64,000 nucleotides of DNA from Betaproteobacteria bacterium (GTDB lineage: Bacteria; Pseudomonadota; Gammaproteobacteria; Burkholderiales; SG8-39): positions 1 to 64,000 of the forward strand of contig CANJRC010000006.1 in NCBI GenBank assembly GCA_947476535.1, read 5' to 3'. The notes below the pieces were generated by a model that made no database searches, was not told the origin of the DNA, and saw only the letters and a program-made list of their open reading frames with translations. Shown piece by piece: positions 43,329 to 51,906 of the stretch. Each line of letters opens with the position of its first letter. Within the stretch, counting starts at the first letter, position 1. Both the position numbers and the translations under genes were made by a program.

Positions 43329-44029
43329 GCCGCTTCCGGCAGTGCGGCGAGCGGATGGAGGCGCGTAGCGACCCGGCTGCGCACCTCGTCGTCATGGAAG
43401 ATGCCCACGATGGCGGCGCCTTCCCGCCTGGCATCGTCGATCATGTCCGCCACGACCGCGCGGTTGGCGGAGTCGAGCGCAGCCGTCGGTTCATCGAGCA
43501 ACAGCACCGGAAAGCGGCTGATGAAGCCGCGCGCGATGTTGACGCGCTGCTGCTCCCCTCCCGAGAAGGTGGCGGGGGGCAGCGACCAGAGCTTTGCGGG
43601 CACGTTCAGGCGCGCCAGCAGCGCGCCCGCACGCGACTCGGCATCCCGGCGCGCGACGCCCGCGCCGAGCAGGGGCTGCGCGACCAGCTCGAGTGCCGGC
43701 ACGCGCGGGATGACGCGCAGGAACTGGCTGACATAGCCGACGGTCTGGGCTCTTACGGCCAGCAGCTCCCGCGGGGCTGCATCCGCCAGGTTCACCCATT
43801 TGCCGGCATGGTGGATTTCAACGCTGCCGTGCTGGATGCGATAGTTGGCGTACAGCGAGCGCAGCAATGTGCTCTTGCCCGCGCCCGAGGGGCCGTGCAG
43901 GACCACGCACTCACCGCGCTGCACGTCGAGGTCGACGCAGTCAAGCACCGGCAGCCTGGCGCCGTTCTGGTGGTGCAGCACGAATGTCTTGCTCAGGCCT
44001 CGCACGCGCACCATGAGGTCTGCGGTCAT
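43325..44029 (-). CDS. phnL: C-P lyase system ATP-binding protein PhnL
   Basis: A 234-residue ABC-type ATPase: Walker [10 protein letters not shown] near 45-53, signature [15 protein letters not shown], Walker [13 protein letters not shown]. PhnL is needed with PhnGHIJK for making the 5-triphosphate ribosyl phosphonate. [23 protein letters not shown] is a PhnL-specific region. The ATG at 44029 follows phnK by 10 bp, and the stop overlaps phnM. Confidence 0.93.
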   Translation of the reverse strand: MTADLMVRVRGLSKTFVLHHQNGARLPVLDCVDLDVQRGECVVLHGPSGAGKSTLLRSLYANYRIQHGSVEIHHAGKWVNLADAAPRELLAVRAQTVGYVSQFLRVIPRVPALELVAQPLLGAGVARRDAESRAGALLARLNVPAKLWSLPPATFSGGEQQRVNIARGFISRFPVLLLDEPTAALDSANRAVVADMIDDARREGAAIVGIFHDDEVRSRVATRLHPLAALPEAA

Positions 44030-44039
44030 CGGTCTTCCT

Positions 44040-44867
44040 TCATGCCTGCAGCACCGATGAGACCAGCAGCTGCGTGTAGGGGTGTTGCGGATCGTCCAGC
44101 ACCTGGTCGGTGAGGCCGGATTCCACGACTTGGCCGGATTTCATGATGAGCAGTCGATGGGCGAGCAGCCGCGCCACCGCCAGGTCGTGGGTCACCACGA
44201 TGGCTGCAAGGCCTAGCTCGCTGGCGAGGCCGCGCAAGAGATCGAGCAGGCGTGCCTGCACGGACACATCGAGGCTGGCGGTAGGTTCATCCATGAACAT
44301 CAGGCGCGGGTGGGTGACGAGGTTGCGGGCGATCTGCAGGCGTTGCTGCATGCCGCCGGAGAAGGTCGCCGGCGCGTCGTCGATGCGCGACGTGTCGAGC
44401 TCGACGCGGTGCATCCAGTCCTCGGTGGTGTCGCGGATGCGGCCGTAGTGCCGGTCGCCGATGGCCATGAGCCGCTCGCCCACATTGGCGCCGGCGCTGA
44501 CGTCGATGCGCAGGCCGTCGCGCGGGTTCTGGTGCACGAAGCCCCAGTCGGTGCGGGCGAGGAGGCGCAGCCGCGCCTCTGACAGCCGGTAGATGTCGCG
44601 CAGGCCTTCGTGGCGCAGGTTGTATTCGACGGTGCCCGCGGTGGGCCGGCTGCGGCCGGCGATGCAATTGAGCAGCGTGGTCTTGCCGGAACCCGATTCG
44701 CCGGCAATGGCAAGCACCTCCCCCTGGTGCAAGTCGAAACTGACGTCCCGGCAGCCGGTGCGTTCGCCGTACAGCCGCGTCACGGCATTGACGCGCAGCA
44801 ACGGGGCGGATGCAAATTCAGGGGCTGATGTGGAAGCTGTAGCCATGTCGATCGAATCCGAGGTCAT
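44040..44867 (-). CDS. phnK: C-P lyase system ATP-binding protein PhnK
   Basis: A ~268-275-residue ABC-type ATPase that docks on the PhnGHIJ core. Walker [32 protein letters not shown] (PhnK hallmark), signature [15 protein letters not shown] and Walker [14 protein letters not shown] are present. The first ATG (44867) overlaps the preceding GNAT gene by 50 bp; a second in-frame ATG at 44846 has a better site and is equally likely. The N-terminus is longer than in typical PhnK (~252 residues). Confidence 0.92.
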   Translation of the reverse strand: MTSDSIDMATASTSAPEFASAPLLRVNAVTRLYGERTGCRDVSFDLHQGEVLAIAGESGSGKTTLLNCIAGRSRPTAGTVEYNLRHEGLRDIYRLSEARLRLLARTDWGFVHQNPRDGLRIDVSAGANVGERLMAIGDRHYGRIRDTTEDWMHRVELDTSRIDDAPATFSGGMQQRLQIARNLVTHPRLMFMDEPTASLDVSVQARLLDLLRGLASELGLAAIVVTHDLAVARLLAHRLLIMKSGQVVESGLTDQVLDDPQHPYTQLLVSSVLQA

Positions 44868-45285
44868 CGTAGAACTGGTGCGCGCGCTCGCGCTTGAGGT
44901 TGCTGGAGAGCGCCAGCTTGTAGCAGCCGCGTTCGGCGCAGCGCGCGCGCGCGAATTCCATCATCCGGCGCCCGATGCCCTGGCTGCGGCACTCGGCTGC
45001 AACGACCACGTCCTCCACCACGCCCGACGGCGTGCCCAGGTGCGCGAGGTTGTCCATGATGAGCAGCGCGAAGGTGCCGACCACGGTGCCGTCCAGCACG
45101 GCCACATAGAGGTGGTAGTCGGGATACAGCGAGAAGCGCGCGAACACGCGCCGCGCCTCCTCGATGCCGAGCACCTGACCGTCGTCGAGCCCGGGCTGCG
45201 CGTACAGCGCCAGCACGGCGGCGAGGTCGGATTCGCCGGCTTCGCGGACGGTTACGGCGTTCGGTATTGCGGCGACTTGGCTCAA
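44818..45285 (-). CDS. GNAT-family N-acetyltransferase inside the C-P lyase operon
   Basis: A 155-residue acetyltransferase read from TTG at 45285, which lies 10 bp after the phnJ stop and has GAGG upstream. The GNAT fold is clear: VREAGESDLAAVLALY (strand 1), VVEDVVVAAECRSQGIGRRMM with the acetyl-CoA loop Q/R-x-x-G-x-G/R, and a C-terminal [16 protein letters not shown]. By position it may play the PhnO role (N-acetylation of aminoalkylphosphonates), although PhnO normally lies elsewhere in the operon. Substrate is inference. Confidence 0.8.
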   Translation of the reverse strand: MSQVAAIPNAVTVREAGESDLAAVLALYAQPGLDDGQVLGIEEARRVFARFSLYPDYHLYVAVLDGTVVGTFALLIMDNLAHLGTPSGVVEDVVVAAECRSQGIGRRMMEFARARCAERGCYKLALSSNLKRERAHQFYDDLGFDRHGYSFHISP

Positions 45286-45295
45286 GGCAGCAGCC

Positions 45296-46351
45296 TCATG
45301 AGGAAGCGGTTTCTGCCGGTTGCGCAGCGGGCGTGTCGGACACGCCGGGCACACCTGGCACGTTGGGGGACTGCTGGGACTGCTGCGCTGCTGCCGCATC
45401 GCCCCCATGGGCCTGCCCCGCGCGTCGCTGGCCGCAGTAGTCGGAATCCGAGCAGACAAACATGCGGCCGCCGGCGTCGTCGGTGACGATTTCGTCGAGG
45501 AAGCTGTCCTTGGAACCGCAGAATTCGCAGCACTCGTCCCAGGTCTGGATCTCGAAGGGGTGATCTTCGAAGTCCAGGCTCTCGACCTGCGTGTAGGGAG
45601 GGACGGCATAGATGCGCTTCTCGCGCCCGGCGCCGAAGAGCTGCAGCGCCGGGTTCATGTCCATTTTCGGGTTGTCGAATTTGGGGATGGGCGAGGGCCG
45701 CATCAGGTAGCGGCCGTTGACCCGCACCGGATAATCGTAAGTAGTGGCGATGTGCCCGTAGTGGGCAATGTCTTCATAGAGCTTCACGTGCATCAGGCCG
45801 TATTCCTCGAGGGCGTGCATGCGACGGGTTTCCGTTTCGCTGGGCTCCAGCCAGCGCAGCGGCTCCGGGATGGGCACCTGGTACACCAGGACCTGTCCTT
45901 CGGCCAGCGGCGTCTCGGGGATGCGGTGGCGCGTCTGGATGATGCTGGCGTCGGTGGTGCGCTCGGTGGTGGCCACGCCCGTGGTGGCGGCGAAGAAGCG
46001 CCGGATGTTGACCGCGTTGGTGGTGTCGTCGGAGCCCTGGTCGATGACTTTCAGGATGTCATCCGGTCCGATGATGGCGGCGGTGACCTGAATGCCGCCG
46101 GTGCCCCAGCCGTAGGGCAGCGGCATCTCGCGCGATCCGAAGGGCACCTGGTAGCCGGGAATGGCGACGGCCTTGAGGATGGCGCGCCGGATCATGCGCT
46201 TGGTCTGCTCGTCGAGGTAGGCGAAGTTGTAGCCTTGTGCGGTGACCGCCATTCCCTTTCTTTGGACGCTCGTCGTGCCGGCCGCGCCAGCCGGCGCTGA
46301 GTCGTCGGCATGCACGCCCACAACCTGGGCTGCGTGATCGGGGGAATTCAT
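45296..46351 (-). CDS. phnJ: Carbon-phosphorus lyase radical SAM enzyme PhnJ
   Basis: A 351-residue C-P bond-cleaving enzyme. The unusual radical SAM Cys cluster is intact: C275-x2-C278-x21-C300, with C306 following (CCEFCGS, FVCSDSDYCGQ). GWGTGGIQVTAAIIGPDD and QGSDDTTNAVNIRRFF are PhnJ-specific. It cleaves the alkyl-phosphonate bond of ribosyl phosphonate, releasing the alkane. Compared with the ~280-residue E. coli protein it has a ~33-residue N-terminal and a ~45-residue low-complexity C-terminal extension (Q/P/A-rich). The ATG overlaps the phnI stop by 4 bp. Confidence 0.95.
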   Translation of the reverse strand: MNSPDHAAQVVGVHADDSAPAGAAGTTSVQRKGMAVTAQGYNFAYLDEQTKRMIRRAILKAVAIPGYQVPFGSREMPLPYGWGTGGIQVTAAIIGPDDILKVIDQGSDDTTNAVNIRRFFAATTGVATTERTTDASIIQTRHRIPETPLAEGQVLVYQVPIPEPLRWLEPSETETRRMHALEEYGLMHVKLYEDIAHYGHIATTYDYPVRVNGRYLMRPSPIPKFDNPKMDMNPALQLFGAGREKRIYAVPPYTQVESLDFEDHPFEIQTWDECCEFCGSKDSFLDEIVTDDAGGRMFVCSDSDYCGQRRAGQAHGGDAAAAQQSQQSPNVPGVPGVSDTPAAQPAETASS

Positions 46352-47433
46352 GCGGCCTTGTCCTTTCGGGCATGTTCGGCGCGCAGTTTGCGGATCAGTT
46401 CCAGTTCGGACTGGAAGTCCACGTAATGCGGCAGCTTGAGGTGTTGCACGAAACCGGAGGCTTCGACGTTGTCGCTGTGATAGAGGACGAATTCTTCGTC
46501 CTGCGACGGCGACTTGACGGGCTCGCCCAGTTCGCGCGCGCGCAGGGACCGGTCGACCAGCGCCATCGCCATGGCCTTGCGCTCGCTGCCGCCGAACACC
46601 AGGCCATAGCCGCGCGTGAATTGCGGCGGCGTGTCTTCCGATCCGATGAACTTGTTCACCATCTGGCATTCAGTGACGGTGATGTCGCCGATGTTGATGG
46701 CAAAGCCCAGTTCTTCGGGTACCAGTTCGACTTCAACATCGCCCTGCCTGATCTCGCCGGCGAAGGGGTGGGAATTGGAATAGCCGCGCTGGGAGGAGTA
46801 GCCCAGGGCGAGCAGGAAGCCTTCATCGCCGCGGGCAAGGTTCTGCAGACGGGAATCGCGTCCCGCGGGGAAGTCGAGCGGCTCTCGCGTGAGATCGACC
46901 GGATCGGGATCCCCCGCGGCAGGACTCTCGGGCTGCATCAGGCCCTCGTGGCCGAGCAGATCGGTAACGCGGGGCATGCTGGCCGACACCGGTTCGGCAG
47001 CAACCGCCGCTTCCGGGCGTACGCCGTCGGCTGCCAGTGAAAAGTCCAGCAGGCGTTGCGTGTAGTCGTAGGTCGGTCCCAGCACCTGCCCGCCGGGCAG
47101 GTCCTTGAATGCGGCCGATATGCGCCGCTGCAACTGCATGCGCGAGGTGTCGATCGGCTGTGTGGCAGCCAGCCGCGGCAGGGTGGTGCGGTAGGCGCGC
47201 AGCAGGAAGATGGCCTCCACCAGGTCGCCTGCGGCCTGCTTGATGGCCAGTGCCGCCAGTTCCGGGTCATACAGCGACCCTTCGCCCATTACGCGGGCGA
47301 CGGCCAGTGGCATCTGGCCCGCGATCTGCGCCAGTGTGAGTTCGGGAACCGCCGGGTCGCCGCGGCGTGACTCGGCCAGCAGGCGCCACGAATTGGCGAT
47401 GGCGGTCTCGCCGCCCTTGACTGCTACGTACAT
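46348..47433 (-). CDS. phnI: C-P lyase core subunit PhnI
   Basis: A 361-residue nucleosidase/core subunit of the C-P lyase complex, which attaches phosphonate to the ribose of ATP with PhnG, PhnH and PhnL. MYVAVKGGETAIANSW at the N-terminus, GYSSQRGYSNSHPFAGEIRQGDVEVE and FVQHLKLPHYVDFQSELELI are diagnostic. The ATG at 47433 overlaps phnH by 10 bp and its stop overlaps phnJ by 4 bp. Confidence 0.95.
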   Translation of the reverse strand: MYVAVKGGETAIANSWRLLAESRRGDPAVPELTLAQIAGQMPLAVARVMGEGSLYDPELAALAIKQAAGDLVEAIFLLRAYRTTLPRLAATQPIDTSRMQLQRRISAAFKDLPGGQVLGPTYDYTQRLLDFSLAADGVRPEAAVAAEPVSASMPRVTDLLGHEGLMQPESPAAGDPDPVDLTREPLDFPAGRDSRLQNLARGDEGFLLALGYSSQRGYSNSHPFAGEIRQGDVEVELVPEELGFAINIGDITVTECQMVNKFIGSEDTPPQFTRGYGLVFGGSERKAMAMALVDRSLRARELGEPVKSPSQDEEFVLYHSDNVEASGFVQHLKLPHYVDFQSELELIRKLRAEHARKDKAA

Positions 47434-48071
47434 GTCATCTCCACCCGGGTTGTGCGTGGCAGGGCCGCGATGTCCGATCCGCAGATGAGCAGCACATCGA
47501 CCCCGCGCGGGAAAAGGGCGCCGTTGTCGCGCCATTCGGTCCAGAAACGCTCCGGGATGCCGGACGGCGCAAGTTGTTGGGTGTGCTTGATGCCCGGGCC
47601 TGACAATTGGACACGGCGCCCGGTACTCAAGCCGTCGACCTGAATGAGCAACGTAGTCGAACGGTCGGGGTAGTCGCTCAGGCCGGCACTGAACGCCGTC
47701 AGCGGCGGCATGTGCGCGGGCGCATGAATGACGGCGAAAGCTGCGAGCGCGGGGTCCGCGGCGAGTGGCGAGCTGCAATGAAAACGCAGGAACTGGGACA
47801 GCGACTCAGCGGCGTGCTCAGTTGCGTTCTCGATTGCGTGTGTATTCGCGTCCGTTGCAGCCTGTATCCAGACCGGCGTCTCGAAGTCGACCAGGGCCAG
47901 GCAGATGGCTGCCGTTGCCGGATGGAGCGGCGGCGGCGCGCCGATTGGCGTGCCGACATCGATGATGCGGCCGGGGTGCGACGTGGCCTCGAGCACGGCG
48001 CGAAAGCTGCGTTGGCTGTCGAACACCGGGTCGGAAAACCCGGCGTACAGGGTGTCGCCGGCGATCAGCAT
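47424..48071 (-). CDS. phnH: C-P lyase core subunit PhnH
   Basis: A 215-residue PhnH, an inactive PLP-transferase-fold subunit needed for core assembly. SDPVFDSQRSFRAVLEATSHPG is the family N-terminus, and GPGIKHTQQL and FPRGVDVLLI are near the end. The ATG at 48071 lies 34 bp after phnG. It overlaps phnI by 10 bp, consistent with tight coupling of the GHIJ core. Confidence 0.93.
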   Translation of the reverse strand: MLIAGDTLYAGFSDPVFDSQRSFRAVLEATSHPGRIIDVGTPIGAPPPLHPATAAICLALVDFETPVWIQAATDANTHAIENATEHAAESLSQFLRFHCSSPLAADPALAAFAVIHAPAHMPPLTAFSAGLSDYPDRSTTLLIQVDGLSTGRRVQLSGPGIKHTQQLAPSGIPERFWTEWRDNGALFPRGVDVLLICGSDIAALPRTTRVEMTCT

Positions 48072-48105
48072 GCGGGCAGTCCCATCGGCGAAGTCGTGGG
48101 CGATG

Positions 48106-48579
48106 TCATGGATTCTCGCCCCTGACTAGGGTGTAGAAATCGACTCGCGTGGCGGCGGCCTTGCGGCTTGCGTTGGTGCTTGCGGCGGCCTGTCGCGCAG
48201 CCAGTGGAAATACAACGTCGCGCTCGATTCGCGGGCGTGTCGTCTCATCCTGGAGCAGGGCGTCGAACAGCGCCGCCAGTTCCGCGCGCCGCCGGTCGCG
48301 CCCGAGGATGTAGGCAACGCCGGTCTTCGCATCGGCGGTGCGCAGCGTGCAGCGCGTGATGCTCGCTTCTCCGAGATTGAACTTGGCACCGCCGCCGCCG
48401 GCCCGTGCCCTCACCATCGCCAGCCCGGTCTCGGGGCGCCGCAGCCATTGATAGGCGGGCGGGCTCTCCAGTGACGACCACGCGGCTTCCAACTCCTCGC
48501 GGCTGGCCCTGGCAAGGATGGCCATCCAGTGGCGTCGCTCTGGCATTCCTGCCGCCGGGACTGGGGCCAGTTCAGTCAC
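48106..48579 (-). CDS. phnG: C-P lyase core subunit PhnG
   Basis: A 157-residue PhnG, first gene of the C-P lyase operon. RRHWMAILARASREEL opens the family and GAKFNLGEASITRCTLRT is its core. It lies at the start of an eight-gene minus-strand run and diverges from the 7-TM gene at 48930. No phnF regulator gene is present nearby; a Pho-box-like element at 48711-48728 is the best candidate control site. Confidence 0.93.
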   Translation of the reverse strand: MTELAPVPAAGMPERRHWMAILARASREELEAAWSSLESPPAYQWLRRPETGLAMVRARAGGGGAKFNLGEASITRCTLRTADAKTGVAYILGRDRRRAELAALFDALLQDETTRPRIERDVVFPLAARQAAASTNASRKAAATRVDFYTLVRGENP

Positions 48580-48694
48580 AGTGCACCAACCGGCCGTTCA
48601 ACGATCGCAGCGCTTGCATTGCTCTGTTGCCTCTTTGTCATCGACTGGGTCGAATAGATGGCCGGATAAATAGAACTGCGTTCGGCAGCAACGG

Positions 48695-48728
48695 AGTAAA
48701 TCACGCTGATGTGACGCTTTCTTTACAG
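48695..48728 (-). promoter_or_regulatory. Pho-box-like promoter for the phnG operon
   Basis: On the minus strand the heptamers CTGTAAA (48728-48722) and GCGTCAC (48717-48711) have the 11-bp spacing of a PhoB site. Exactly 10 bp downstream is TTTACT (48700-48695), a 4/6 match to a -10 hexamer, reproducing the usual Pho-box to -10 distance. The heptamers are weak, so the spacing is the main support. Confidence 0.5.
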
Positions 48729-48846
48729 GAGCGCAAATCGCCAATGCTGGCCACCTGGCGCCATTGATGTCGGCGCACGATTACTCGCCATGCATGTTGA
48801 GCCGGAGGCTCCGACGGAATCTGTAGCGCTGCGCACGAAAAGTCGT

Positions 48847-48891
48847 CCGTCACAAAACGGTCATGCAATGGTCATCAAAACATCACATGAT
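48847..48891 (+). promoter_or_regulatory. Tandem Pho-box-like promoter for the 7-TM/phnM2 operon
   Basis: Four heptamers at strict 11-bp steps: CCGTCAC (48847), CGGTCAT (48858), TGGTCAT (48869) and ACATCAC (48880). The middle two are the best matches to CTGTCAT. CATGAT at 48886-48891 starts 10 bp after the second good heptamer and can serve as -10, putting transcription about 30 bp before the ATG at 48930. Confidence 0.65.
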
Positions 48892-48906
48892 TTGGATGAT
48901 GGTCGA

Positions 48907-48924
48907 TGTCATGTCAACATGACA
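48907..48924. promoter_or_regulatory. Perfect palindrome in the leader of the 7-TM gene
   Basis: TGTCATGT (48907-48914) and ACATGACA (48917-48924) are perfect 8-bp inverted repeats with a 2-bp centre, ending 5 bp before the start codon. It contains Pho-like TGTCAT in both orientations, and could be an operator or a small hairpin covering the ribosome site (ACAGG). Confidence 0.5.
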
Positions 48925-48929
48925 GGCTC

Positions 48930-49832
48930 ATGTCATCCAATATCATTTTCTGGTGGTTTTCACTGTGCGGCGTGAGCGCGCTCAATGTGCTCGCCTGGTC
49001 GCTTTCCGCGGCCGCACTCAAGAGAAGAAGGCCGGCGCTGACCCGCGAAGTCTATGCGGCGCGACGACTGCAGGTTCTATTGTCTGCGGGCTATGTGTTC
49101 AGCTGCGCATTCCGTTCGGTGCTGCCGGTTTTCGATGTGCCGCGCATCGTGATGATCGACACCTGGCTCGCCAGCATCATCGTAGGCCGCTCGGTGGCGA
49201 CGATTGCCGAGCTGTGCTTCGCCATGCAATGGGCGTTGTTGCTACGGGAGCTTTCAAATGAAGCCAACAGCGCCCTGGGAAAGGCCGCATCGATAGCGAT
49301 GGTCCCGCTGATCGCCGTGGCCGAGGTCTGCTCCTGGTATTCAGTGCTGACCACATCCAATCTGGGTCATGTGTTCGAGGAAACTCTCTGGGCAGTCAGT
49401 GCGGCAATGCTGATCGTGAGCCTGGTTTCCGTTTGGTCGCGAAGCAACGCCAGGCTGCGTCCCGTGCTCGCCATCATCTGCGCCGCAGGCGTCGCCTATA
49501 TCGGATTCATGTTCCTGGTCGATGTGCCGATGTACTTTTCGCGCTGGATTGCCGACGAATCGGTTGGGCGCCAATACATGACCATCGCCCAAGGCGTGCT
49601 GGATGCGATGGAACGTCGCACCGTCTCCCACCGCTGGGAAGACTGGCAGGATGAAATCGTATGGATGTCGCTGTACTTCAGCGCCGCAGTGTGGCTCAGC
49701 ATCGCGCTGGCGCACGTGCCGAAATTCGAGCCCCCGGATGAGCGGACGAATATTCGATTCAACAATATTTCCCAGCCCAGTAGTTCCGACAAAGTCTTTC
49801 GGTCGTTGCGGTCCCTTGTCTTTAGGGGGTGA
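48930..49832 (+). CDS. Seven-transmembrane protein of unknown function, first gene of a Pho-box operon
   Basis: A 300-residue membrane protein with about seven hydrophobic helices (approx. 5-27, 48-68, 82-105, 122-140, 150-170, 178-205 and 250-270) and polar, Arg/Ser-rich cytoplasmic tail. Charged residues lie within or near helices (VATIAELCFAMQW, AVAEVCSWYS, HRWEDWQDEIVW), so it may be an enzyme, not only a channel. I do not recognise the family. The start MSSNIIFWWFSL has ACAGG upstream. It lies 109 bp before phnM2 and diverges from phnG; context suggests a role in phosphonate or phosphate-limited physiology. Confidence 0.75.
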   Translation: MSSNIIFWWFSLCGVSALNVLAWSLSAAALKRRRPALTREVYAARRLQVLLSAGYVFSCAFRSVLPVFDVPRIVMIDTWLASIIVGRSVATIAELCFAMQWALLLRELSNEANSALGKAASIAMVPLIAVAEVCSWYSVLTTSNLGHVFEETLWAVSAAMLIVSLVSVWSRSNARLRPVLAIICAAGVAYIGFMFLVDVPMYFSRWIADESVGRQYMTIAQGVLDAMERRTVSHRWEDWQDEIVWMSLYFSAAVWLSIALAHVPKFEPPDERTNIRFNNISQPSSSDKVFRSLRSLVFRG

Positions 49833-49941
49833 TGTCCTGAAGTCGCTTTGACGGCAGGTGAATTGCTTGCCCAGGCGATCGATGAAATATTCCTGTAACG
49901 CCCTTGCCATAGGCTCGCCTATTTTGGGCGGGCGCACATCA

Positions 49942-51111
49942 ATGAGCGGCGTATCGGAAATCACCGGGGTGGCTGGTGGCAGGGTGTTGCTTGCGGATGG
50001 CAGTTTCACAGTCACCGACATCCGGTTCGACGGTGGCAATATTGACGACATTGGCGGGGGACAAGCCCGGGGTAGCCTCAATGCAAACGGGATGCTCGTG
50101 CTTCCGGGCATTGTCGATATTCACGGCGATGCCTTCGAGCGCCAGGTGGCGCCGCGGCCCGAGGTGCAGTTTCCCCTGGCGATGGCCATGGCCGATACCG
50201 ATCGACAGCTGCTCTCCAATGGGATCACGACGGCATTTCACGGCGTCACCTGTTCATGGGAAGGGGGGTTGCGCGGCATCGATACTTCGCGAGCGCTGGT
50301 CCGGCACATTGCCTGCGCGCGAACCGAGGGATTGTTCGGCGCCGACAACCGTGTCCACCTGCGCTTCGAGAACCACAATCTCGAGGCAGTGGAGGAGGTC
50401 ATTGGCTGGCTGCAATCTGGCCAGGTCGATTTCCTGGCCTTCAACGACCACCTGCCGGGCATCGCTCGCAAGCTGGACGATCACGGTCGAATTGCCAAGT
50501 ACGCGGAGCGGGCCGGCGTGAGCGTCGTGCGCTTTCGGGAGATCCTGCAGGCATCTCGAGAGCGTGCCGGCGAGGTGCCGGCTGCGGTGCAGCGACTCTC
50601 CGCGGCTGCTCTGTTGCGTGATGTGCCCATGGCCTCGCATGACGACACGTCGCCGGAAGATCGCCGGCGCTACCAGTCTCTAGGATGCCGCATCGCGGAG
50701 TTCCCCATGGGGCGCGAAGCGGCGCTCGCGGCACGCGAACTCGACAACGCAGTGATCATGGGGGCGCCCAATGTCGTGCGCGGCGGGAGCCATATCAATG
50801 GCGTGCGCGCCGCCGACATGGTCGGTGAGGGCATCTGCACCGTGCTCGCATCCGATTATTTCTACCCAGCCGTGCTGGCCGCGCCATTCCTTCTCGCGAA
50901 TGCCGGCATCGCAACGCTGGCGGAGGCTTGGCGCCTGGTGTCGCGCAACCCGGCACGGGCGGCGGGTCTTGGGGATCGTGGCGAGATTGCCACCGGCCAG
51001 CGCGCGGATCTCATCCTGGTGGATGATTCGCAGCCCGCGATGCCACGTATCGTGGCGACGGTGGTGCACGGGAAGGCACGCCATGTGTCTCGGCACCTTG
51101 CCTTGCATTGA
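49942..51111 (+). CDS. phnM: Second, divergent PhnM-like amidohydrolase
   Basis: A 389-residue amidohydrolase related to PhnM but of another branch. The first metal motif is VDIHGDAFERQVAPRPEVQF, not [28 protein letters not shown] and [17 protein letters not shown] keep the PhnM framework. The start at 49942 (MSGVSEITG) is preferred to upstream ATGs because the amidohydrolase strand begins shortly after, though its ribosome site is weak. It is followed after 15 bp by a DUF1045 gene. It may act on another ribosyl phosphonate or a related phosphoanhydride. Confidence 0.85.
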   Translation: MSGVSEITGVAGGRVLLADGSFTVTDIRFDGGNIDDIGGGQARGSLNANGMLVLPGIVDIHGDAFERQVAPRPEVQFPLAMAMADTDRQLLSNGITTAFHGVTCSWEGGLRGIDTSRALVRHIACARTEGLFGADNRVHLRFENHNLEAVEEVIGWLQSGQVDFLAFNDHLPGIARKLDDHGRIAKYAERAGVSVVRFREILQASRERAGEVPAAVQRLSAAALLRDVPMASHDDTSPEDRRRYQSLGCRIAEFPMGREAALAARELDNAVIMGAPNVVRGGSHINGVRAADMVGEGICTVLASDYFYPAVLAAPFLLANAGIATLAEAWRLVSRNPARAAGLGDRGEIATGQRADLILVDDSQPAMPRIVATVVHGKARHVSRHLALH

Positions 51112-51126
51112 AGAGAACGGCCGAAC

Positions 51127-51906
51127 ATGACGAGCGCTGATGCTGAAGCGGCAGGTGTGTCGGAGGGCGCGTTCCGGTATGCCGTGTATTTCGCTCCGCC
51201 CCCGGATAGCGAATGGTGGGATTTCGGCTGCACGTGGCTGGGCCGGGATCCCATCAGCGGCCTTGCAAGCGCGCAATCGCAGATTCCCGCCGTTTCTGCG
51301 GAGGATATTGCGGATTTAACGGCCGATCCCAGGCGGTACGGTTTTCATGCAACTCTGAAGCCGCCCTTTGCTTTGGTGGCCGAATGCAGTCGAGCCGATT
51401 TCCATGCAGCGGTGTCGGCGCTGGCCTGCCAGCAAACGGCATTTTCACTCGGCCGCCTGGAGGCGACCCGGCTTGGACGCTTCATCGCGTTATGTCCCCG
51501 CACGGTCAACGGGCCATTGCAGGAACTCGCTCGGGCCTGCGTCAAGGAACTTGATTCGTTTCGCAAGCGTGCTGGGGCGCAGGACGTGGCGCTTCGCCGC
51601 GGTGCGAACTTGAGCGCAAGGCAGGACGCCTTGCTTGCGCGCTGGGGCTATCCCTATGTGCTGGACGAGTGGCGGTTCCATATGACACTCACCCGCAGCC
51701 TTTTTCTCGGGGAAGAGTCGTCCTTGCTCGAATGGCTTCGGCCACGGATTGAGCGCCTGAATGCCTCGCCATTGTTGGTCGATGCACTCTGTGTCTTCGA
51801 GGAGCCGGCGCGTGGCGCGCCGTTTCGGCTAACACGGCGGTTCGGATTCGATGGCAGCGTGCGGGAGTACGCGATGAGCGAGGCTAGCCTATCGTCTCGA
51901 GGGTAA
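51127..51906 (+). CDS. DUF1045 phosphonate-operon protein, 2H phosphoesterase superfamily
   Basis: A 259-residue cytoplasmic protein of the DUF1045 family, usually found in C-P lyase operons. Two H-x-T motifs define a 2H phosphoesterase active site: YGFHATLKPP (His 74, Thr 76) and WRFHMTLTRS (His 185, Thr 187). Such enzymes open cyclic phosphodiesters, so it may process the 1,2- or 1,5-cyclic ribose phosphate made by PhnJ, the job of PhnP/PhnN in other species; neither is seen in this window. It overlaps the convergent phnZ-like gene by 23 bp. Confidence 0.85.
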   Translation: MTSADAEAAGVSEGAFRYAVYFAPPPDSEWWDFGCTWLGRDPISGLASAQSQIPAVSAEDIADLTADPRRYGFHATLKPPFALVAECSRADFHAAVSALACQQTAFSLGRLEATRLGRFIALCPRTVNGPLQELARACVKELDSFRKRAGAQDVALRRGANLSARQDALLARWGYPYVLDEWRFHMTLTRSLFLGEESSLLEWLRPRIERLNASPLLVDALCVFEEPARGAPFRLTRRFGFDGSVREYAMSEASLSSRG

